Counted from the stretch's first letter, positions 11,560 to 23,811 are shown. The stretch is 64,000 nt of DNA from Phlebotomus papatasi (GCF_024763615.1 NC_077222.1:102891417-102955416); one strand, 5' to 3'. Numbers and translations: made by a program. Notes: generated by a model not told the origin, from the sequence alone.

Positions 11560-12860
11560 GTCTTTCGAGTCATTAGAGAAAGTTCCAACGCCCACCTTGT
11601 AGGTCAATTGAAGGATTTCGACAGAATGACAACTTTGTATTCTGAGACAAAAAAAAAATTTGCCAAGTCTCATCAAATTTCATTGTGAACAAGCCAAAAG
11701 CCAACAATGTCCAACAAAACAATCACGTAAATCAAAATATATGGAGTATATTTTGAAATGTTTAAAATTTACATATAACAACCCACTCTGCAATAAACTA
11801 CGTTTCGACAAATTTCAAAAAATCTCCCAAGTTCATGGGAAATAAGAACAAAAAATTTGAATAAATAATTCCACAAATTTAATACGATTTAGGACAGTGT
11901 TATGGTTTATGATTTGTCAATGATATCGATTTCTAAGCACCATTTCTTATGGGAAAAAATCATGTTGACATTTTTCTTTGTGGATTTATATTGAAAGAAA
12001 TATTGCGCTTTCGTCACATAAAATAGCTCTGCCAACAGTTTTATTGCTTTAGAATTCAACAGTTCGACATAAATTTTGATAATTCCGTAACTTTCCTACG
12101 GAGAGACAACTATAAAATCTACAGAGTAATTCCTTAAAATGAGATCATTAAAAACTCATACTAAAGGGTATTTAAAAGTGATTTATTGATGTAAAACATG
12201 TCGCCAATTCAAAGTCTCTAAAGTCTTAAAGACTTAAGAAAAATACGTATTTAATCTACGGTCCGATGAATGATGTAATAAAGGTTTATTGAGGTTTGTC
12301 AAATAAAATTTAATAAATCTTTAAATGATAGACAGTATAGAATTTTATACTCTTAACGCCTTATTTACTCGCAACAAGCCTTATTGTAACCTTGTAGAAC
12401 TTCTACAAATTTTTGAAATCAAAAATGTCCTGATAAGCCTTTTAAAGGTAGATTAAGAAATGTTGAAGTACAATATTCTTGAATTCTTCGGGATTTATAA
12501 TAATCAAAAAAAATTATTTAGAAAGAAGTATTTCTCCAACTGATAAACTGGAAATGTACCATGTTTATGTGCTTCAATAATTAAAATTTAAATACTTTAT
12601 ACATTAAGAATAAGTAATTATATTAATATCAAGGTAAAAATTCTTCTAATCAAGAAAATATTTTTCACGATTTGAGCGTAATATTTTTATGATGAAAAAC
12701 CATTTATTTTCCAGATTATTATCCATATCTATTTAAATATTTAATCTATATTTTTTTAATTTTATGGCGTTATCTAATTTATTAGTTTTAAAGCACTTGA
12801 AGCAGTAATCAATTCAAAAAAGCTGTGTGACTCAAATATATAATATTTTGTAGAATTGAA
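11560..12860. other. Very AT-rich DNA, nothing recognised
   Basis: There are no repeats shared with the rest of the window and no credible exon. Frequent ATTTA/TAAAT runs. Confidence 0.4.
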
Positions 12861-12960
12861 TAGGAGAGAGCGGGGCTGTCAGGCATGATTTTTTATAGAA
12901 ATATTTTTGCAAATATAATATTTATGAACTACATATTCAAGCTAACTAAATTTGTGTAAT

Positions 12961-13096
12961 GCCCAATGCACAATAACTTTTATTTAGTAAACATGTTTTT
13001 GACATTTCAATGAGAGATCTACGTCTAGTCATCTCGCTCATTCTCATGGGAAATTTTGAAAACATGTTTACAAACAAAAGTTATTGTGCGCTGGCC
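12961..13096. mobile_element. Short foldback element
   Basis: GCACAATAACTTTTATTTAG (12968) and its near inverse ending in TTATTGTGC (13089) form arms of about 35-40 bp that include GTAAACATGTTTT. The outermost 7 bp are weakly complementary, so the exact ends and any target duplication are uncertain. Confidence 0.6.
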
Positions 13097-13315
13097 ATAA
13101 TTTTACGCAAAATGTGTAATATTTGTGTAAAAAATGTACATAACTGCGTAGTTGTTAATTTTTTCGTAGGACAAAAAGAGACGGGATAAAATACAGCGTA
13201 GGGGAAATTTTGTACAGTGAATACATAGAAACTACACAGTAAAAAAATACTGGCTGTTTTACCATAGTTTTCATTTTAATATCAAATAAATGTGTAACTG
13301 CTACATATTTGTATA

Positions 13316-13681
13316 GGAGAGACAGGGGCAAAATCTGTCAAAACAGATATTTTTTGCACAAGGTGTCAGAGATTCTGAATGATATCTATTGACCATATTC
13401 TTATTGGAAATTTACCGCTTTACAACTTTGCCGATGTTATTTTCCTCTAACTGAAAAGGAAATGATCTTTCCGAGTCATTTTCCAAAAGATGATTTTGTG
13501 GATATTCTCAAAACTACTGGGGCAAATTTTGTTATTTTCTTTAGTTTCGCTACGAGCTCTCGTGAATAAAGGAATATTCAATTGAAATCTATGATAAAAG
13601 TTTGAAGCACCGGTCTTTTCTCTTGGAAGATATCGAATTTTAAAATTTGCGATACGACAAATTTTTAGCCCCAGTTTTCCC
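13316..13681. mobile_element. TA-flanked MITE, 366 bp (GGAGAGACAGGGGC ends)
   Basis: The left end is TA|GGAGAGACAGGGGCAAAA; the right end inverts to TA|GGGAAAACTGGGGC. TA lies at 13314-13315 and 13682-13683. A diverged fragment is at about 34592-34785 (shared GGAAATTTAMCGCTTT, CAACTTTGC, GTCATTTTCCAAAAG), and similar ends occur at 38395 (TA|GGGAGACTGGGGC) and 12861. Confidence 0.65.
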
Positions 13682-13702
13682 TATTGCCTGCACATTTATC
13701 TA

Positions 13703-13880
13703 AAGGCCTCTACGTCTACACATTGGGACCAATTTTCGTCAAAAATTGCTTTTATATTTTGAATATTTCTGAACATAACCTCAAAATATATTCGTCAAAA
13801 ATTGCTTTTTTGAATGAAATTGTCCACAGTGCTGTAAGTAGAAATGTCAAAATTCTGTCAAAAATACATTTTACGAGAAT
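13703..13880. mobile_element. AAGGCCTCTAC MITE copy interrupted by a satellite fragment
   Basis: The left end AAAGGCCTCTACGTCTACAC and body (GTCAAAATTCTGTCAAAAA) match 13951-14090. A 37-bp insert (13754-13790) containing the TAACCTCAAA motif of the 10-11 kb array is flanked by perfect 19-bp repeats of TTCGTCAAAAATTGCTTTT (13735-13753 and 13791-13809). The right end is decayed. Confidence 0.6.
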
Positions 13881-13950
13881 GGCTCGCAATATCTGTCTTT
13901 CCTCTTGCCTTTCAAAGCGATATTAAAGCTTTTTTATCTCTTAACACTTT

Positions 13951-14092
13951 ATGGCCTCTACACATTGGGAGCAATTTTTGTCAAAAATTGCTTTTTTGAA
14001 GGAAATTCCCTGCAGCGTTGTAGGGAGAAACGTCAAATTTCTGTCAAAAACACAATTTTTGACGAAAATTGCTCCCAATGTGTAGACGCCTT
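13951..14092. mobile_element. AAGGCCTCTAC MITE, full copy (~138 bp)
   Basis: GGCCTCTACACATTGGGAGC at 13953 is mirrored by GCTCCCAATGTGTAGACGCC ending at 14090, with arms of about 38 bp continuing into GTCAAAAATTG. Further copies are at 35370-35495 and, truncated, at 41129-41222. The element may sit inside a TTAA-bounded piece (TTAACACTTTATGG at 13941; CCCTAAAGGGTTAA at 14217-14230). Confidence 0.75.
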
Positions 14093-14892
14093 CAAGGATG
14101 AGAGGGTCAAAAATTGGGAGGCAAAAAAAGTCACTTTTTCTGCCTCGACATAGCACAATATAACTTTAGATGGCCATAGGAAAAATTTCTATTTTGAGTC
14201 ACCGATAATCCAATCGTCCCTAAAGGGTTAAGGATTATTGGGTGATCAATGTCCAAAAATAATTTAGTCTACGGTCATCTTATGTTTTGTTCTAGAAACT
14301 CCGAAATTTTTTTTTCGACTAATAATTTTTCACCCTCTCGTCTTTAAAGGATTAAACTCTAGCTGTAAATGACACAACTACCTAAAAATTATAACAATTT
14401 GTCAAAAGTTGCGCCATCTATACGTCAGCATGAGATTACAGTAAAAAATGTCAATACTTCTCCCGTCGATTTAAGTTAGAAAGAAATTATTTTTCGAAAA
14501 TTTCGTGAAACATGAAATATCGAAGAGTGTATTTTTTGAAAATATGAAAATACAGCAGAGGTTTGATTTTTTTTAAATAGGGCAGGATGTGGTAATTTGG
14601 AATCATGCCCAATTCGGAATTGTGAAATTTCCTAACGGGTTTAGATGGCAAAAGGAAACATCCACAAAGACGTACTCTCTTACTATGTACATCTTACCCC
14701 AATGCACTAAATGAAATAACCTATTTATGTAGCATGAATGCTACAGGTCCCACATTAGAGCACTCTGAAGCACCCTTCATCGCTAGCTTCCCGGAGATTG
14801 AGACCCATTGCCCATTACAAGAAGACCACGAATCCAGGGTCTTCCTCGCTTCACTGGTGAAGCAAGGAAGAAGAACTTTGGAAGAACAAAGG

Positions 14893-15320
14893 AGTCTCAG
14901 TGGATCAGTTGGTAGAGTAGTGTCTCTGTGACTATGAGGTCTCGGGTCCGAAACTCGGCAGCTGCAGATTTTTCAGCAGCCGTATCGAATTAGTCCAATG
15001 AATGGATGAAAAAGTAATGCCTAATACATTGACAATGAACCGCCTAAACAAGAGAGGCTGGTACAGAAACGAGTTCGGCATGAAGAGATCTGTCGATACA
15101 AATACACATTCACTGCAACTGATCCAACTAAGGCTGGTCTGCCGCTATATAGAAACGGCACTGTGTGTGTACCTCAGGCATACAGAAGCTGAGATATGGA
15201 GCTGGAGGACCACCTTGGGGGTAATGATAGAATGGGCTAATGGGCCCAAATAAGTAGCCTGGATGCAGTGAAACTGATAAAGGTTTAAGCCGACCCATAG
15301 ACAAATCTTAAATCTTAAAA
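14893..15320 (+). mobile_element. tRNA-derived SINE, longest copy
   Basis: CTCAGTGGATCAGTTGGTAG is a tRNA-like box A, and GGTCTCGGGTCCGAAACTCG about 30 bp downstream carries a box-B-like core (GGTCCGA). The roughly 350-bp body aligns with 2515-2735. The upstream stretch 14741-14830 shares blocks with the minus-strand element at 30160-30420 (GAGCAC..., GCACCCTTC, TCGCTAGC, CCCGGA). No target duplication was found, so the ends are approximate. Confidence 0.6.
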
Positions 15321-17667
15321 TCTTCGAAGAAGTCATCGAGCACTCACAACTCCACCTAGCGGAACTATAAGGATATAGTAGCTTGAAGTTAGCCGTCGTT
15401 ATACCACTCCGCAAAGTTACCATCACAGCTGAACAGTGATTGGTACCGTTGGCTTAGAAAAGTCTTTATGAGGACGGGCTTTCTCCCTCCAACTTCTCCA
15501 AGCTCAACAGTCCTACTACATTTATTCCAAAGTAGATCTTTAAGTGTATCTAGTTTATTTATAATCTCATTGAATCGCATTAATGGTCTAATAGCTCAAT
15601 TATTTTTAGTCCATTTATCATTCCATAAAAAAAAGATTATGAATAAGTTTTTTTTAATATACATTGCGATTATATAACCAATCAATTAATACCCCCATAA
15701 AACGCAGTTTAAATGATTGGTTTTTGATCTATTCCTGACCAATTCGATCTTTTGCGCAAGTGAGAAAATCATTACAAAAATGGTTTGATTTTTGAATTCT
15801 GTGAAAAAACATTAAAAAAAAACATTTATTTTTAAATTAAACATGGAGCTTGGGCGTGATTTAATGAGTAAATATACTCTTTAAATTTATTACTGTTATT
15901 TCTTGAGTAATGTCACTCACCTCCCTCGAGGAGACAAGAGAGTCTTGAGTACTTAACATTAACCATTTGTAATCATGATGGTATGTAAATGCGAATTTAA
16001 TTTGACCCTTGGGAGAAACCTTCTCAACATATTCAGTGTATATAGTAAATGTTGAAGCCCTAATCGCTCATTTGAAGGCATTGTCAGCATTTCTGTCGAG
16101 AGATATTTAGTTCATTGAACTGCTAAATTGGACAATTTTCTCTCCCTTTTGGAAAGAATATGTATAATACTTTGTTGGATTTCTTTTTATATGTATAGCG
16201 TTAAATCCATCATTAAACGGGTTTTTTTTTTCTTCTGAGGAAAAAGTTCAAGATCCTCAGAAGAGGTTTTACTATATAACTTAAGTAGAGATTCTGTCTG
16301 CAATTTTGTTCATTTTGCTGCATCCGGATATATATTGTATTCAATGAAATATGAATCTCTGAATTTGCAGAAAGAGTAAAAGGTTTTTCCTGCCCCAAAG
16401 ATGACATGTCAAGGATATAGACTTTTCACTAACTTTGTCTTCTTCAGGGGAAAATTTTGCCTTGAGTCTGTGTTTATCTCTCAACAAAACTATTCTTGCA
16501 AATATTGTGAGAATTTTCTTCTAGTCCCCTCCCTCCCCCTTTCTTTTTTTTTCTGTTCCCCGTAAGATTTTCAAGTTGTAGAGAACCACATGAGATTGTT
16601 TATCACCTTCATGTCTTTTCCTCTTCCAATATTTAACTATAGTTACTCCTAGAGATACTATAATCGCACATGAGAATTTCTGTTGTAAATTTTGGCTTCC
16701 GGCCAGACAATGTTTCGCCACCCAAAATTTCCTCCTTCAACCTCTGTCCTGCTTCACCTCTTCACCAAATCCACAAATTGTGTCTGTCTTGCAAAGTATT
16801 ACCAGAAGCAAAAAAAAAACACAGAATTAACCAAAAACTTGGCACATCACTTCACTTTCCGATGGCGTCCAACGAACAGACGCAGCCGGCATCTTTCGAG
16901 ATTATCAGAAAAACCCCAAACATTTTATTTGCAGGACACCAAAAAACTCCCAAAAAAAAACTTATTCACTAAGTGTTCTAATTATAAAACTGATTAAAAA
17001 AAACTATTTTTATCAACTCTCAAAACACTCTCTCTCTAAACAATTCAAATAAGATTTTCTAGCAAGAAATCTCATTGGACATACATTGGAAGCAAATAGA
17101 TTGTTAAGTAGCAATAAAAATTGTTAATTACTTTACTCCGTAAAATTGTGTTTCACAAGTATAAGAGGAAGAAAAACAAAAAACAGGCTTCACAAATGGA
17201 AGAAATTGCAATATAATAGTGCTTTTGATTTGACTGAATTTTTTTTTTAGACGATCATTTCGTAATATGACATGAAAAATTATAGTTTCACGTATTAATT
17301 TTTTTTTGATGTGTTAAATAATAAATTGAATTTTGGGTGTCGTTTTACGCAGAGTCACTTTCTGTCTGTGGCTGTATATATCTTTGGTGATGGTAATTTG
17401 GGTTTAATTGATTATTCTCTGGGCGAGAAGATTACATGAGGAAAACATAAGAAGTATCCCATGAATCAATTGTAGATGCTCAATAATTGCTTCCTAGAAG
17501 GGTTTTTTTTCTTGAAATAAAGAAGAGAAGATTCCGGGTAAGACATTAAGGACTTAGTAAGTGCTTAATTAAGTACTTAATAAGTACTTAATCTGAGACA
17601 ATGCCCTAATTTTAAGTTGTAGAAGAACTAACTATACTTGTACAATGAATGAAAATGTGACAAACTG
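15321..17667. other. Unique DNA without recognised genes
   Basis: A C-rich patch at 16690-16800 has two overlapping ~100-codon frames of low coding quality. The AAGTACTTA motif cluster lies at 17547-17600. No exon supported. Confidence 0.4.
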
Positions 17668-17680
17668 GCTCCGTTCAGTA

Positions 17681-17896
17681 GGGGAATGTAGGCATGGTTC
17701 GCACAGAGTAAACCTTCAAACGATGCGAATTTTCTCTTTGTATGCAAAGAACTGACCTACCATTTCTCATCTCGTTTCATGAGCTTAATAATGATCTTTC
17801 TTATGACTAAGAAATGACGAACTAGCTCTTTGCAAACAAAGAGAAAATTTGCATCGTTTGAAGGTTCACTCTGTGCGAACCATGCCAACATTCCCC
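17681..17896. mobile_element. TA-GGGG MITE, 216 bp
   Basis: GGGGAATGTAGGCATGGTTC is mirrored by GAACCATGCCAACATTCCCC, with arms of about 70 bp (including AACCTTCAAACGATGC and TTTCTCTTTG). TA flanks lie at 17679-17680 and 17897-17898, confirmed by the empty site in family A copy 2. Confidence 0.85.
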
Positions 17897-18073
17897 TAAT
17901 AACCCTTCGAAAAGACAAAGCTACGCCAAAAGGAAGCCAAATCTATTCGAAAATCTACCGAAAGCCTAAAGTACAAGTTCACGTACTCGCCATTTTAGCG
18001 CTGAGTGTTCTGCTATTTCGAATTGCGATATTCTTGACACTTCGATCGTTAACAATGTCAACAATAGTGTGTA

Positions 18074-18525
18074 CACTCAGTCCCGGCATTATGTACTTCA
18101 AGATTATGCACCTGACGAGATTATGCACATACAATTATTATGCAAGTTTGACTACCATTGGGAGTCAATTTATGAAATCATTTTTGGTATATGCCTGAAT
18201 GTATACTATTTTGTGACGCGAGAAATTTGAAAACACTATTCTTATTTTTCAGAATAAAACTTTAATTTCTTTTAATAAAATAAATGTTTTGAATATCCTA
18301 TCAATTTATTGAAGAACTCTGATCAAAGAGTGTACTTCTTGTTCATGATTTTTTTTAAAGTTGTATATTTTTACTGTGACTTACTTTTGCTCCGCGCAAA
18401 ATTTGTTCTACAGCTGATTCATTCAAAAGAAATCGCCTATACAGGTATGCAAATTTTCTCGATGCATAAAGCCATTTCGCGCGTTTTTTCGGTCCTGAAA
18501 ATTTGCATAATCCCGGGACTGAGTA
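18074..18525. mobile_element. Foldback/MITE with ACTCAGTCCCGG ends (~450 bp)
   Basis: ACTCAGTCCCGGCATTATG at the left and CATAATCCCGGGACTGAGT at the right form arms of about 20 bp. GATTATGCAC-type repeats lie just inside the left arm. Family A copy 2 lacks this segment. The target duplication is unclear. Confidence 0.6.
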
Positions 18526-19126
18526 TAAAAGTCTGCTGCAAAAAGTGAATTTTTGTGTAGTTTTGTGGAATTTCAGGATTATAGAACGTTTGAATTGCAA
18601 TTTCATTAAAATAAATGTTTTTGATGAACTTGCTCACTTTTTCGGTAAGTTCGGTATACCTGAAATACCTTCGAATCGATAGAAAAAATCTCAACCGGAA
18701 AGAACACTTAAATCGGGAAGGTCATTTACTGAACTAGAGGACTCAGTAACACATTTTGTGCTACTTGAGGATGTTAGAAGCTTAAAAATGTCTATAGAGG
18801 AGTATAGGGCAATTAATGCCTTTTATGAAACTCCACAGACTTTTATCATTCCTCAAAAATACATCCCTTCACCTCCTAGAACCCAATTTCATGACATATA
18901 TTCGCGAATTATACGTTTCCTGAATAATGACGCCACGTTGTTTGGCCTTTCATCCGGCTGTCATGAGAGATCGAAGCTAAACGGTTATAGATAGCGACTT
19001 CTTCTTCAGAATAAAATGAAAAAATATCCGTTTTGCAAACTAAATAATCCCATTTAGCAAAAGATCTGTGACAAATATTGAGCTGCGTGAAACTGTTCCA
19101 CTGCACTGTTCCAGTGTTCTTTAATA

Positions 19127-19273
19127 GGGGAAAGTGGGATACCTTAGAATTGGGGCTCCTTTGAAATAGGGCTTTTTCTCCTATTTTTAAAAAAAACTGA
19201 GCCTTATCATAATGTAAATTAGCTAATTGGTTTGGAAAATAGGTGCCCCAGTTCAAAGGTGCCTCACTTCTCC
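19127..19273. mobile_element. TA-GGGG MITE, 147 bp
   Basis: GGGGAAAGTGGGATACCTTA at the left and, inverted, GGAGAAGTGAGGCACCTTTG at the right; TA flanks at 19125-19126 and 19274-19275. A one-armed relative lies at 30677-30745 (AAAGTGGGACACCTTTGATT, CTTTGAAATAGGGCTTTTTC). Confidence 0.75.
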
Positions 19274-19434
19274 TAGATTTATCTGAATTTTGAATTAAAT
19301 TGAACGCTTTTGTAAATAATGGCATAAATCGTACGAGAAGTTGTATTTTATTTAGTAGTGATATTTAGATAGCTGCATCATTCACAGTTGAACTTTAAAA
19401 TACTCGAAATCTTGGTTTCTAAAGTCAAAAAAAA

Positions 19435-19720
19435 AAAACGTTTTTTACTTCTGGTTTCGTCCGCATGATGGCTGAAATATTTCCTGTTTGAATTTCGAAA
19501 TGTCTGAAGTGGCAGTCTTTTCTTTATTGTGAGGAAAATTTGACACTGACCTCTTCGTTATCCGGAATAAATCTGCATGACAGATGTCAAATAAACTTTC
19601 AAAACTTTTTTTTACGAAATATGCAGTTTGCCCATTGTGAATTAAAGTGTTATAGTCATTATAGTATCAAAGTTTTTGAGACATACTTGTGATAAAAAAT
19701 GAATGATTGTGATTTTTCTA
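19435..19720 (+). repeat. Family B fragment joined to a pogo-like MITE relic
   Basis: 19435-19560 aligns with 700-800 (GGCTGAAATATTTCCTGTTTG, TTGTGAGGAAAA). From about 19560 the sequence changes to one resembling the interior of the 9287-9603 element (a TATCCGG-like start, GTGAATTAAAGT, a GTATC..A..TTTTT block, TTGTGATAAAAAATGAA). The right terminal repeat is missing, so this part is truncated. Confidence 0.5.
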
Positions 19721-19819
19721 ACCAATTATCAATAAAGTCTACTCTCAATTTTCTTATTTAATATTTTATTGGTGCTCCAATTAAAAACGAAAAGGGTAAA
19801 TCGTTCGCCTGAATATTTT

Positions 19820-20820
19820 TTTTAGTACATGGCTGTTGTGATGTGCTTCTGCGTTATCGACTTTTCGTTTTATTGGTTTGTGACTAGACTGATTTCCTCT
19901 GTTCTCATCGTGTTCCAAAAAGTGTTCCAAAAGTCGATTAAGCCAAAGTACATAAGAACAGTCATGTACTAAAAAGAATGTTGAGCAGAAAAATTTCCCT
20001 TTTTTTTATTTCTTATTAGAAATGGCACTAATATAGCTTTTGTCATAAGTAATTTTAGTACAGACATGTGCAAATTATTTAATAATTGCTTTTTTATCAG
20101 TTCTTACTCGAATTGCATGGGATTTTTACATACATTTGACATGATAAGACTTATCAATCAGCTATTTAATCTCATCTCTCTCATTATGAGTTGTTTAAAT
20201 AGCTTGAATTTTATATGACTTCATTGAGCTCTATTGAAAAAGTATTTTACTTGACATTCTCCAGAGTTAGATAAATACAATGTTGTTAAATCAAATCTGT
20301 TAGTACAGGCATGTGCTACATTTTTTTTTATCCTCCTCGAAGCTTTGTGAGGTTGCAGGGAGGGATTTACCATTCAGCTATTTAGTCTTATGTCTTGTTT
20401 TATAAGTAGTTTAATTATTTTGATTTTTATATGACCTATTAAAAAAAACAATTTTGCAGTATATTACAGAGATTTAGTAAATAAACAGAGCCTTAGTACT
20501 TTTCTGCATTCTAAGAATACTCTTTTGGATACTCTTTTCTTAAATAGAAGAACAATTGGCAAATTTTTTCTTATTAAATATTTTAGTACACGCCTGTACT
20601 AAAATCAGGATTTTGCAAGATACTAGCTCCATTATTACCGTGATTTTTTTAAAGTCTTAGTACTTTTCTGCATTTAAAGAATACTCTTTTGGATACGCTT
20701 TTCTTAAATAGAATAACAACTGGCAAATTTTTTATCATTAAATATTTTAGTACACGCCTGTACTAAAATCAGGATTTTGCAACATGCTAGCTCCATTATT
20801 ACCGTGATTTTTTAAAAATT
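19820..20820 (+). repeat. Repeats built on a palindromic TTAGTACA..TGTACTAA motif, with a 164-bp tandem duplication
   Basis: 20492-20655 and 20656-20817 are a near-identical tandem duplication with period 164 bp. Each copy holds TTTTAGTACACGCCTGTACT followed by AAAA. Diverged copies of the motif occur at about 20053 and 20302, followed by related CAGCTATTTARTCT...TATATGACYT blocks, and a longer-spaced version lies near 19948. Only the last duplication is recent. Confidence 0.75.
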
Positions 20821-22599
20821 AAATATCACTAAAAAATTTCCAAATCACGAAACCGATATTAATCCAATTATACAACAATTGTCCACAAAAACAACAACAA
20901 TTAACTAGGAAGTCAAATTGCAAGCTATTCATAATTTTTATGCCACATGTTCAACAAGTTTTAATAACCAATAAAATGACAATTAAATCCATTCGCCAGA
21001 GGGTTAAATATTAAAATTTTCACCACAATATCCCTCGGCTTTTGCATTTCCGTGCATTGCACAACATAAATTACCGTCTTTGACTTAATTTGAAGCAGAG
21101 ATAAATCTTTTTTTAGCTGTTTTTAAATAAATTCCGCGAAAAAATTGCCCGGTATTTACACATTCCTCAGAGTGTCGAGGTTCATATTATCAAAAATTCC
21201 ATGTGATGTTTGGAAAATGATTATTCCATTGACTTGAGCTTTTTATTTAAAAAAAAATTGTGTTATGTGTCTGTGGACTTAATTAGTTGACGGGGGGACT
21301 ACAAAAGGAGAATAACATTCAAAAAATACATAAGTAGAGTGTATTAAAAAAAAATGGGAATATACTCCACAAATAATGTAATAATCAGACGAGAAATAAT
21401 AATAGTACAGAGTGTGGAAGGAAAAGCAAAAATAAAACACAGACACTTTCTTCTTTTTGTGCCATTTGACTTCACATACAAACATACATAAAGTTTTTTT
21501 TTAAGAAAAAAGAAATATATAGTTGAGAAAAAGAGGAAAAATTGCATAATTGTGTATTGTTTTATTGTTGGATTAAAGATACTTGTAAAGAAAAGAGTTA
21601 GTATCTTTGTAGTTTTATTTTTTCCCTCTCAGTGTGTTTTTTTTTCGTATGAATTGCCGTAACAAATGTCCGATTTATCTAACATACATAACACACATAA
21701 ATGGCATAAAAAAGCATTCGCTCCAAATTTCAAATTCGATTCACTTTTTTTCCTAAACTCATTTTCAGTTTCAAAAGCCACAACATTGTAGTATTTTTTT
21801 TTAATTACTTTCTTCCACTGTCGCCCACTCTCTTTTGCGAAAAATTCACACGAAGATAAGTTTCCACCTCATTTTGAGAGCTAAAGTCATTCAAATTTTC
21901 GAAAGAAAAAAAGCGTCATTTATAGCTTCCTTTCGGTTTTCTCTCGAAAATGCATCATACCGCCAAGAAGACGTCAAAATGTGCTAAACATGTGCTGATT
22001 AGCAACTAAATATTGTATACACAAAGAGACATATATAGTACTTAAAACTTCACCCTGATACCAATCTCCCTGATAATAAAAGTCGCGCATATAGCAAGAA
22101 AGTTCAACGTTTACAGAAAATACACAGAGACCCATAATTATTTGATGATTGTGGTTGTGAAGGTCAATATTTTCCTTTAGCATTTCACACGAGCATTTCT
22201 CTCTTCCTCAACAAAGGCGGGAAAAGTCACATTGCAAAAAAATTCTAATCATAATCTTTCAATTCATTCACTGCTATCGAAGTCGCGTGGAATTGTGCAA
22301 ATCACTTTGTCAGATAAGAATTAAAAATAGATAAAATTCATTCTGCATTGATTCATCTAAGTCTGCCGCCAGCTTCATGACAGACCTCCCGAAGAAAACT
22401 ATAAAAATCGAGGTTGAGTGCTTAAAATTAATAAACATATCCAAAAGATATCTTCTACAATTTTTGCTCTTATTCGTACACGATTTTTGGGTTCTAAAAA
22501 TAAATGACAATGTCGTGATTGGATAACTAAAAGTCGGACAGCGTTGAAATAGAGTTCCCAACCCTTTTTACGATCGGAATTAATTCCGGATAGATGCAT
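20821..22599. other. Unique AT-rich DNA without recognised genes
   Basis: Numerous A/T runs and no terminal repeats. The short minus-strand frames are phenylalanine/tyrosine-rich products of poly-A tracts. Confidence 0.4.
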
Positions 22600-22915
22600 T
22601 GATAAAACGGGATTTCGGGATCCCGATATTCCTGAACATTGCGATCCCGAAATTCCGGGATACCGCCCGGGATTTTCGGTGTTCCAGGCTTTTGGGCATC
22701 TTGGGATTTACGGGGTCCAGAGATTTTCTGAGTCCCGGGCTTTTCGGAACTCCGGAATTTTCGATGTTCCGGGTTTTTCGGATCTCCGGGATTTTCGATG
22801 TACCGGGTTTTTCGAGATGATCTAGAATTCGGTGCTACACCCAAAATCTCGGAATCTTGAAAAACATGGACTCCAAAAATCCCGAAATCCCGGGAATCCG
22901 GGTGCTTTTCGATTT
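22600..22915 (+). repeat. Degenerate short tandem repeat (CCGGGATTTTCGATGT type)
   Basis: Units of about 22-26 bp, variants of TCCGGGATTTTCGATG and TCCCGGGCTTTTCGGA, run across the interval. The right end turns into inverted units (ATCCCGAAATCCCGGG). The repeat accounts for the lysine/proline-rich 152-codon open frame on the minus strand, which is a repeat artefact. Confidence 0.75.
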
Positions 22916-23078
22916 TTATTATTAATCGCGTCGAAGCATAAAATTTATACATGCCTTGCCCAAAAAGGGGCCACGTCAATGGCAAGAGGGCTTGCCGACA
23001 TCAAGTCCTCTGTTCCGCAGGGACAGCAGGGAACAACGGACAACCCTGTAGGCGATTGGCTGCAAAGTTTCACAGTAA

Positions 23079-23480
23079 GGGCAGAATCACACTGACAGTG
23101 CATACCGTATTTCATTAATTTACGCATTTTCATTACAATTCTTACGCAAATTCTCAATTACCGTATTACCTTATCTCATACTCGGTAGCACTAGGTGAAA
23201 ATAATATAAGAAAATTGAAGAAATAAAACGAAAATGCGATAAACGGTGAGCAAAAAAAACTGTACGATTAATTTCTCTTAAGTTTTTTGTGCTCACCGTT
23301 TATCGAATTTTCGTTTTATTTCTTCAATTTTTTTTAAGATTATTTTCACTTAGTGCCACCAAGTATGAAGTAAGGTAACACGGTTATGAAAATTTTCTTA
23401 AGAATTGCAATGGAATTGCGTAAATTAACGAAATACGGTGAGGCTACAGCGAGCATTTTATTGTCAATGTGATTCTGTCC
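23079..23480. mobile_element. TWA-duplicating MITE (PIF/Harbinger-like), copy 1, 402 bp
   Basis: The TIR GGGCAGAATCACACTGACAG is mirrored by TGTCAATGTGATTCTGTCC, with TAA on both sides (23076-23078 and 23481-23483). The interior is palindromic: CGATAAACGGTGAGCA faces TGCTCACCGTTTATCG. A second copy is at 58202-58559. Confidence 0.8.
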
Positions 23481-23811
23481 TAACAGAAAAATCCATGGAA
23501 TTTATCTTCTATTTTTCCGCGTGAGTTTCCGGAGAAGTAAACGCTAATATTCCGCTTAGCATTCTGCAGAGTTATCAGCTTTTTTAGAGATGTTTTTTTT
23601 TATTATTTTTCTCTATTATCTTCACGTCAGTTTAGCCACTTCGTTAAATTCAGTTCACCTGGTTTAAATAAACTTTGCATTTATTTTCTGGAGAGCATTT
23701 TATCGGAGAAGACGAATCAAATTTTAAAAGTTGTTTACGGTTTGTTTATAAAAAAAAATGAAGCGAATAGACATAGCATCAATACACATTGGATAATAAC
23801 GTAATGAATAA

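Larger units (their letters stand above)
17668..18750 (+). repeat. Dispersed repeat family A, copy 1, carrying two insertions
   Basis: Flanking and internal parts align with the reverse complement of 49733-50165: GCTCYGWTCAGTAAT, AAATCTAYCGRAA, CGTACTCGCC, GTGTTCTGC, GATGAACTTGCTCACTTTT, TGAAATACCTTCGAATCGAT and ATCGGGAAGGT in the same order. Copy 1 is interrupted by MITEs at 17681-17896 and 18074-18525, neither present in copy 2. Class unknown; no coding frame. Confidence 0.75.

Noticed and set aside
16670..16997. Two overlapping ~100-codon plus-strand frames in a C-rich patch
   Set aside because: Two equally open frames in the same DNA with unrelated translations indicate composition, not coding.
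22527..22985. 152-codon minus-strand frame rich in K, P, R and E
   Set aside because: It is translated from a short tandem repeat whose unit simply lacks stops in this frame.
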